Positions 59,435 through 64,000 of a stretch of 64,000 nt of DNA are shown piece by piece. The stretch's first letter is position 1. Every line of letters starts with the position of its first letter. Made by a program: the position numbers and the translations under genes. A model generated the notes under the pieces. That model was not told where the DNA came from. It saw only the letters and a program-made list of their open reading frames with translations, and ran no database searches. This DNA is from M3007 sp043764095 (GTDB lineage: Bacteria; Bacteroidota; Bacteroidia; Chitinophagales; Saprospiraceae). The stretch spans positions 6,634-70,633 of the forward strand of contig JAYUKX010000020.1 in the NCBI GenBank assembly GCA_043764095.1, in the 5' to 3' direction.

Positions 59435-60754
59435 TTACGAAGTTGCCATACCAATTTGATACCAATTTACTTTTCTCGACATCGTCATTACTGCAGCAAG
59501 AATTACAAATAATCCAATGCTTCCGGCCAATAACGCATAATCTTCCAGTTGTAATAATACGAAAATATAGGCGTATAACATACCAAAAAGCCCTGTTAGC
59601 AAGACAATTAACTTCGTTTTTCTGATGATGGCGTAGGCATAAAACGCAATCAATGCTATGACCGCAATGGCCGAAATCAGGTAGGCTTGGTTAAAACCGA
59701 TATGTTCTGTAAAGGAGATCAGCAAAGCATAAAAAGTGGCCAAACTCAGACCAATCATAATATATTGAATCGGGTGAATTTTGATTTTCAGCAACATTTC
59801 ATAAAAGAAAAATACCATAAAACTTAGGGTAATCACTAAGAAGGCGTATTTGGCAGAGCGCATGTTTTTTTGGTAAAAATCGGCACTTTGGTACAGTGTT
59901 ACGCCAAAAACGCCTGTATTACTATCAATTTTATATTCATTATCGCGCCAATAATCGGCAAATGGCCGATTATATTCACTGGCGTCCCAATGCGCCACAA
60001 ATCCCTTATCGGTAATTTCGCGTTGTTGTGGCAAGTTGCGGCCTGTAAATGAAGGCGAATTCCAGTTGGATTTAATATCGATATCGCTGTTTTTACCGGA
60101 AGGCAGATAGCGGATGGCCGTACTACCACGCGCTGTAAATTGCTGACTAAAACTAAATTTTTCCTGCTCGGGATTGATGGGGGTTGCGCAGTGAAAACCC
60201 GAGATCGCAAACCCTGGATACTTAGTACCTGGTAAGGTTTGGGATTCAGATTCGTTCCATTTTGTTTCGATTTTATTGGTGATAGCCGTTTGGTCGGTAA
60301 TACCTGTAATCATCACTGCATCGCTGTATCGATAGCGGATATTGGTTGGTTTGGGTATTGTTTTCATCTTAAAACTACCCGTTATGGTATTGTCGCTGGT
60401 GAAAACCACAGTATTAAAAATTCCTTTGGTACGGGTTTCCGAATTGGCGTTGGCCTTAATAGAAAGATCATCTGGTGTTAAAAAAAACAGGTGGTTATCG
60501 GTGTAGGGTTTGCCATTAACCAAGGTGGTTTCTTCAAATGGGATACAAAGGATGGGGCCACGTATCAATTGTTCCTGCCCCCAGGAAGTGGCAACTTCCA
60601 GTTCTACGTTTTTCTGTAGATCTTCGCGTTCTGCGATAAGGCTTTGGATCCAGAACATTGGAATCATTAGGAAAAAAATGAGAAGGAATACAAATCCTAC
60701 CTTTAGAAAAAGATGTTTTTGATTGGTCGGAGCCGTTGATGTTTGTTGTTCCAT
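59435..60754 (-). CDS. creD: CreD-family inner membrane protein
   Basis: A 439-residue inner-membrane protein. An N-terminal helix (about 17-35) precedes a periplasmic domain (about 40-300, LIRGPILCIPFEET, YLPSGKNSDIDIKSNWNSPSFTGRNLPQQREI) and about six C-terminal helices (about 305-430, with FLVITLSFMVFFFYEMLLKIKIHPIQY). This is the layout of CreD, a protein tied to envelope stress and beta-lactam response in other bacteria. Here it follows genes for a winged-helix regulator and a membrane protein on the same strand, with a 276-bp repeat-rich gap before it. Confidence 0.9.
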   Translation of the reverse strand: MEQQTSTAPTNQKHLFLKVGFVFLLIFFLMIPMFWIQSLIAEREDLQKNVELEVATSWGQEQLIRGPILCIPFEETTLVNGKPYTDNHLFFLTPDDLSIKANANSETRTKGIFNTVVFTSDNTITGSFKMKTIPKPTNIRYRYSDAVMITGITDQTAITNKIETKWNESESQTLPGTKYPGFAISGFHCATPINPEQEKFSFSQQFTARGSTAIRYLPSGKNSDIDIKSNWNSPSFTGRNLPQQREITDKGFVAHWDASEYNRPFADYWRDNEYKIDSNTGVFGVTLYQSADFYQKNMRSAKYAFLVITLSFMVFFFYEMLLKIKIHPIQYIMIGLSLATFYALLISFTEHIGFNQAYLISAIAVIALIAFYAYAIIRKTKLIVLLTGLFGMLYAYIFVLLQLEDYALLAGSIGLFVILAAVMTMSRKVNWYQIGMATS

Positions 60755-60834
60755 AATTTTATTGTTATTTATTGTTATTTATTGTTGAAAATACGGTATT
60801 GCTGTGTTGGATTTTGGTGTGATTTTGGTGTTGT

Positions 60835-60936
60835 GATTTTGGACGTTATGTTGCGATTTTGGGGCGTTATGTTGCGATTTTGGGGCGTTACGTTGCGATT
60901 TTGGGCGTTGCGTTGCGATTTTGGGCGTTGCGCCGC
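60835..60936. repeat. Five 20-21 bp tandem repeats
   Basis: Units at 60835, 60855, 60876, 60897 and 60917, each beginning GATTTTGG and ending in GTTGC or CCGC, with G/C drift across the array (GTTATGTTGC to GTTGCGCCGC). They lead straight into the palindrome at 60,940. Confidence 0.85.
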
Positions 60937-60939
60937 GTC

Positions 60940-60988
60940 GTAGAGACGTTGCACTGCAACGTCTCTACTTTGAATTTCAAAGTAGAGA
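60940..60988. repeat. GTAGAGACG-bordered palindrome pair
   Basis: Arms GTAGAGACGTTGCA (60,940-60,953) and TGCAACGTCTCTAC (60,955-60,968) are perfect. The right arm's GTCTCTACTTTG (60,961-60,972) also pairs with CAAAGTAGAGAC further on. It shares its GTAGAGACG ends with the elements at 28,359 and 31,662. Confidence 0.85.
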
Positions 60989-60992
60989 CGTG

Positions 60993-61012
60993 AAAAAAAA
61001 GCCCAAACGGGC
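60993..61012 (-). terminator. Intrinsic terminator of the winged-helix gene
   Basis: On the minus strand, a stem GCCC/GGGC with loop GTTT is followed by eight T. It lies 18 nt past the stop codon of the winged-helix regulator, suggesting that creD has its own promoter or that termination is partial. Confidence 0.75.
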
Positions 61013-61030
61013 CAGTGTATATTCATTTTA

Positions 61031-61327
61031 TCATTTTATCCTTTTCAATAACGCCTCCAACGCCACCAAATGTTCGTTAAAAGCCGCTCGTCCCAAAGTC
61101 GTTACGGCATATCGGGTATTCGGTTTTTTACCCAAAAACGATTTTTGCACCTCAATATAAGCCTCCTTCTCCAATGCCTTGATATGGCTGGCCAAATTAC
61201 CATCCGTCAAGTCCAACGCATCTTTGAGCGTGTTGAACTCCACACTATCCTCCACCAGCAATAAGGCCATAATACCCAACCTTACCCTGCTTTCAAACGC
61301 TTTATTTAGATCTTCGATATAATTCAC
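61031..61327 (-). CDS. Winged-helix transcriptional regulator
   Basis: A 98-residue single-domain winged-helix regulator: SRVRLGIMALLLVEDSVEFNTLKDALDLTDGNLASHIKALEKEAYIEVQKSFLGKKPNTRYAVTTLGRAAF, with the recognition helix in TDGNLASHIKALE. This is the type commonly encoded next to creD in Bacteroidota. It starts with GTG, overlapping the upstream TGA stop by 4 nt (GTGA), so it is translationally coupled to the membrane protein gene. It is likely an autoregulator. No ligand-binding domain is present. Confidence 0.88.
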   Translation of the reverse strand: MNYIEDLNKAFESRVRLGIMALLLVEDSVEFNTLKDALDLTDGNLASHIKALEKEAYIEVQKSFLGKKPNTRYAVTTLGRAAFNEHLVALEALLKRIK

Positions 61328-61944
61328 TGTTCGTATTTAAAATACATGATAGCACCATAAATAATATGTAGCACCCCAAAGCCAAAAGTCCAAAGCAATA
61401 ACCCATTACCCGGCAAAAACAGCGATACCGCGCCTGTGATTAAAAGCGCAATACCAAGTGCTTTTATATCGGAAAAGGTAAAATTAGCGGCATTGACCAG
61501 TGCCAATCCATAAAAAATGAGACAAGATGGCGCAATCAGTATATAATATCCACGCCAAAGGAGCGCCAATACAAATACACCACCAATGGCCATTGGAATC
61601 GTAAAATTAATCACCGCCTTAATTGCGGCAGGTGTCCAAAGTCTGGATTGCTTTTTCTTAGCATTCCTCATACTAAAAAACAAACCAGTACTCACCGCGC
61701 AAAGTAAAGTAATCGCGGCAATGATCATTAGTTTTTGCACCTCAACACTAAAATCGTGCGACTTAATATCACTGTAAATCAAAGTCTCGGAGGAATAAAT
61801 GACATGATTGGCGGTATAAGCCCCCAATAAGGCAAAAATACCCGCAATAACACCAGAAAGGCCGCTTAATGCCTTGAACTTGGTGCGTTCTTCAATCAAT
61901 CCTTTGATGCCTTGAAGGTGTTCTAAATAATCGTTTTGCTCCAT
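61324..61944 (-). CDS. Six-helix membrane protein of the regulator operon
   Basis: A 206-residue membrane protein with a short cytoplasmic start (MEQNDYLEHLQGIKGLIEERTKF) and about six hydrophobic helices (about 24-45, 70-90, 107-127, 130-150, 157-175, 178-200). It has no named family I can recall, but proteins like this precede winged-helix regulators in Bacteroidota creD loci. The GTG start of the regulator overlaps its stop codon. Function unknown; sensing or modulating the regulator at the membrane is a guess from position. Confidence 0.75.
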   Translation of the reverse strand: MEQNDYLEHLQGIKGLIEERTKFKALSGLSGVIAGIFALLGAYTANHVIYSSETLIYSDIKSHDFSVEVQKLMIIAAITLLCAVSTGLFFSMRNAKKKQSRLWTPAAIKAVINFTIPMAIGGVFVLALLWRGYYILIAPSCLIFYGLALVNAANFTFSDIKALGIALLITGAVSLFLPGNGLLLWTFGFGVLHIIYGAIMYFKYEQ

Positions 61945-62132
61945 TGAAAAGTACTTTGAGATGCAAAGTTACGCGCTTAATTTGAATGTGCAACTTTTTT
62001 TTGCGTTTTGGGTAACTTTTTTTTAAGCACCGAGTTCACGCCCCTTGTGTTCCCCCACATTAAACAGCATCCAACCAAAAAACACAGACGGTTAGGACCA
62101 ACCAAAATTTTCACCAATAAAAAAATTACCCA

Positions 62133-63677
62133 ATGAGAAAAACGTTCATTTTATTTGCAACCACTATTTTGCTTTGCGCTGTATTTCAATCCGCTTTGAT
62201 CGGACAAGCCACCAGCGGCGCCAAGCCCGAACTCATTTTTTACCGCAACAACAGCAATAGCGGCGGTGCCACACCCGTAGTCCAAGGCGATACCATGGGT
62301 ACGATCTGGTTCAAAGGATTGACCGCCAGCAATAAGACCGTCAATTCGGCAAGGATTCGTTCCTTTATTACTGGCCCAGTATCAGTAGGCAATATTCCAT
62401 CCAACCTCGTTTTTAGCACAGGATCGCCTACTTTACAGGATAGGGTAGTGATCACTTCCACAGGTTTGTTGGGTGTAGGTACTATGAACCCTCAGTACAA
62501 TGCGCATATTGTAGGTAATACGCATACAACGGGCGATTTTTACGGTCGTATCCACACAGATAACAATCCTGGTAACCAAGCCCCGAATACTTATACTACT
62601 GAAGCATATTTTGAATCAAAATCCAGTACCGAATTGGGTGCACCAGATTTGAATGCCGCTGGTCGCGGTGGTTTGCTTACAATTGCCCCACACAACAATG
62701 CTGCTGGTCAAACCGATCATCAATTGTATTTCAACACTGATGGTATTTTTAGTCGCCGTGGTGTAGCCAATGCCGCTTCTTGGGCGGGCCCTTGGCAGAA
62801 ATTGCTCACTAGCCAAGACATTAATGGTACCACCAATCGACTTTCCAAATTTACTGGCCCGAGTTCTTTGGGTGATAGCCAACTGTTCGACAATGGTACG
62901 AATATAGGTGTAGGCACCACCACGCCAAGTGCTTTTTTGGATGTAAATGGTACTTTCCGCGCTGCGGGGAATGCTGCTTTGGCTGCTAATTTGAATGTTG
63001 CAGGTGCTTCTACACTAACTGGTGCGGTAAATGCAGGTGCTAATTTGAATGTTGCAGGCGCCTCAACGTTGACAGGTGTTGTAAATGCTGCAACCAATTT
63101 GAATGTGGCTGGTACTTCTACTTTAACAGGTGCAGTAAATGCAGGCAACAATTTGAATGTGGCAGGTGCGTCCTTTTTAGGCGGATCGGTGAGTGCTGGT
63201 TCAACATTGGCGGTGACAGGTACGGCTTTTTTCCAAAGCAACGCCACGGTACAAGGTGCTACCAGTGCTAATGGCGGATTAACAGTACAAAACGGAGCCA
63301 ATATCAACGGTAATACCAATTTGAACGGTGGTAAAGTGGCCATTGGTACCACAGTTGGCGCAAATACGCCTGGCACACATGCCTTGTATGTAAACGGAAG
63401 TATTGTCGCCACAGAAGTAAAAGTGGCCTTGCAGGGCAATTGGCCGGATTATGTGTTCGAGTCGGATTACCAACTCCCCAACCTGACTGAAACTGCCGCT
63501 TATATTGCTGCTAACAAACACTTACCGGGTATTCCATCGGTAGCAGAAGTGCAGGAAAATGGTGGTATCGAATTGGGCGAAATGAACCGATTGCTCCTTC
63601 AAAAAATAGAAGAATTGACGCTTTTAATGATCGATCAACAAAAACAGATTGATGCTTTGAAAACGGGCAAAAAATAA
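62133..63677 (+). CDS. Exported tail-fibre-like repeat protein
   Basis: A 514-residue exported protein. Signal peptide MRKTFILFATTILLCAVFQSALIGQ. The middle (about 275-420) holds about five 18-residue repeats of the type LNVAGASTLTGAVNAGAN, which should form a trimeric beta-helical fibre. The C-terminal part (LQGNWPDYVFESDYQLPNLTETAAYIAANKHLPGIPSVAEV, LGEMNRLLLQKIEELTLLMIDQQKQIDALK) is a very common Bacteroidota C-terminal block ending in a coiled coil, likely for trimerisation. It may be a surface or secreted adhesin-like fibre. No phage genes lie nearby. Confidence 0.85.
   Translation: MRKTFILFATTILLCAVFQSALIGQATSGAKPELIFYRNNSNSGGATPVVQGDTMGTIWFKGLTASNKTVNSARIRSFITGPVSVGNIPSNLVFSTGSPTLQDRVVITSTGLLGVGTMNPQYNAHIVGNTHTTGDFYGRIHTDNNPGNQAPNTYTTEAYFESKSSTELGAPDLNAAGRGGLLTIAPHNNAAGQTDHQLYFNTDGIFSRRGVANAASWAGPWQKLLTSQDINGTTNRLSKFTGPSSLGDSQLFDNGTNIGVGTTTPSAFLDVNGTFRAAGNAALAANLNVAGASTLTGAVNAGANLNVAGASTLTGVVNAATNLNVAGTSTLTGAVNAGNNLNVAGASFLGGSVSAGSTLAVTGTAFFQSNATVQGATSANGGLTVQNGANINGNTNLNGGKVAIGTTVGANTPGTHALYVNGSIVATEVKVALQGNWPDYVFESDYQLPNLTETAAYIAANKHLPGIPSVAEVQENGGIELGEMNRLLLQKIEELTLLMIDQQKQIDALKTGKK
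62980..63180 (+). repeat. 54-bp coding tandem repeats
   Basis: Three to four consecutive units of about 54 bp (18 codons) encoding GANLNVAGASTLTGAVNA-like peptides; units share GGTGCTTCTAC-type or related sequence and differ mostly at third codon positions. Confidence 0.8.
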
Positions 63678-63719
63678 AGCGCGGTTTTAGAAAAGTAAAG
63701 AGCGATATGTGTAAATTGA

Positions 63720-63727
63720 GTTATTCA
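63720..63727. other. Abrupt composition break (probable chimeric junction)
   Basis: Sequence left of about 63,720 is AT-rich and Bacteroidota-like (the fibre protein gene and its AT-rich trailer). From the LysR stop codon (63,725-63,727) rightward it is about 70% GC, with CTG, GGC and GCC-heavy codons. No attachment site, terminator or IS end is visible at the break. Confidence 0.75.
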
Positions 63728-64000
63728 GCTGACGGCCCTGAGGTCATTCAGCAGCGGTTCGACCAGCGGCGACTGACCGGCCGCGTCGCCGAACAGGCAC
63801 ATCTCCGCCGTGCCCAGTGCCGGCAGGCCGTCTAGCTCCACCAGCCCATCCGGCAGCCCGGTGCGGCCCAGCACGCTCATGGCGAAGCCGGCCTGCGCGG
63901 CGGCGGCGATGCCCATCAGGCTGGGCGAGGTGTAAACCACCTCATAGCCGATGCCGGCCCGGGCCAGGGCCGTCAGCGCGCGGTCCCGGAACATGCAGCC
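63725..64000 (-). CDS. LysR-type regulator, C-terminal fragment (foreign-looking)
   Basis: The frame runs off the right edge and ends at a TGA. The visible residues begin GCMFRDRALTALARAGIGYE and continue VVYTSPSLMGIAAAAQAGFAMSVLGRTGLPDGL. This is the second half of the LysR substrate-binding domain, whose GCxxR and aAvxAGlgvsvL blocks are typical. Its GC content and codon use match proteobacteria, not its neighbours. The gene's first ~200 residues would lie beyond the window. Confidence 0.8.
   Translation of the reverse strand, partial: GCMFRDRALTALARAGIGYEVVYTSPSLMGIAAAAQAGFAMSVLGRTGLPDGLVELDGLPALGTAEMCLFGDAAGQSPLVEPLLNDLRAVS

Noticed and set aside
60775..61026. 83-codon minus-strand frame with NRNITPQ repeats
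   Set aside because: The repeat peptide only reflects the 20-21 bp DNA repeats and the palindrome; no start context or family match.
62133..63677. Prophage tail-fibre gene
   Set aside because: It has a signal peptide and a common Bacteroidota C-terminal block, and no other phage genes are near.

Overview
The window reads as a chromosomal segment of a Bacteroidota bacterium, probably near Saprospiraceae. This is inferred from gene content, not from a marker tree. The evidence is a fused MurF-alanine racemase, a short (289 aa) RpoD, TAnnTTTG-type -7 promoter elements, a type IX secretion (T9SS) type B sorting domain on a 2524-residue repeat protein, SprB and WG repeats, a TonB receptor and lipoproteins. 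No rRNA, tRNA, transposase or CRISPR array was recognised. The last ~280 bases (63,725-64,000) differ sharply: they are very GC-rich and carry the C-terminus of a LysR-type regulator with proteobacterial-looking codon use. They look like a chimeric contig end rather than part of this genome.

Layout. 1-3.6 kb: metallophosphoesterase end, murF-alr and an OmpR-type regulator. 3.8-9.5 kb: heme-type TonB receptor, mnmA and a thioredoxin-like exported protein, separated by large palindromic elements. 9.8-22 kb: small proteins, the giant T9SS repeat protein, a beta-barrel and an S41 peptidase. 22.4-31.7 kb: gltBD and a three-gene MacAB/Lol-type export operon, each ending in copies of a GTAGAGACG-bordered repeat. 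31.9-35.4 kb: a subclass B1 metallo-beta-lactamase downstream of a LytS/LytTR two-component pair and an exported hypothetical protein. 35.7-40.3 kb: a candidate neutral-lipid locus (WS/DGAT-SCP2 fusion, small membrane protein, phasin-like protein, BTAD regulator, and a protein with perfect 33-residue/11-mer repeats). 40.4-50.3 kb: DMT permease, GH3 glycosidase, PP2C phosphatase, WG-repeat protein, metallophosphoesterase, and a Fic protein facing an ADP-ribosylglycohydrolase. 50.5-56 kb: rpoD, an RsmB-type methyltransferase, nspC and glnS. 56.3-58.3 kb: small AT-rich accessory genes with a gene remnant. 58.3-63.7 kb: EVE protein, a creD operon and a tail-fibre-like exported protein.

Functional themes. 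Housekeeping (cell wall, nitrogen assimilation, tRNA charging and modification, sigma factor, polyamine) is interleaved with surface and export functions and with many intergenic palindromes of at least six kinds. The most interesting candidates are: (i) the lipid-storage-like cluster at 36.0-40.3 kb, where a lipid-synthesising/lipid-binding fusion sits opposite a phasin-like protein and an apolipoprotein/perilipin-style 11-mer repeat protein; (ii) the B1 metallo-beta-lactamase with all six zinc ligands; (iii) an array of GATAA half-sites at exact 11-bp spacing upstream of the Fic gene; and (iv) repeat elements that supply the stop codons of gltD and an ABC ATPase gene.
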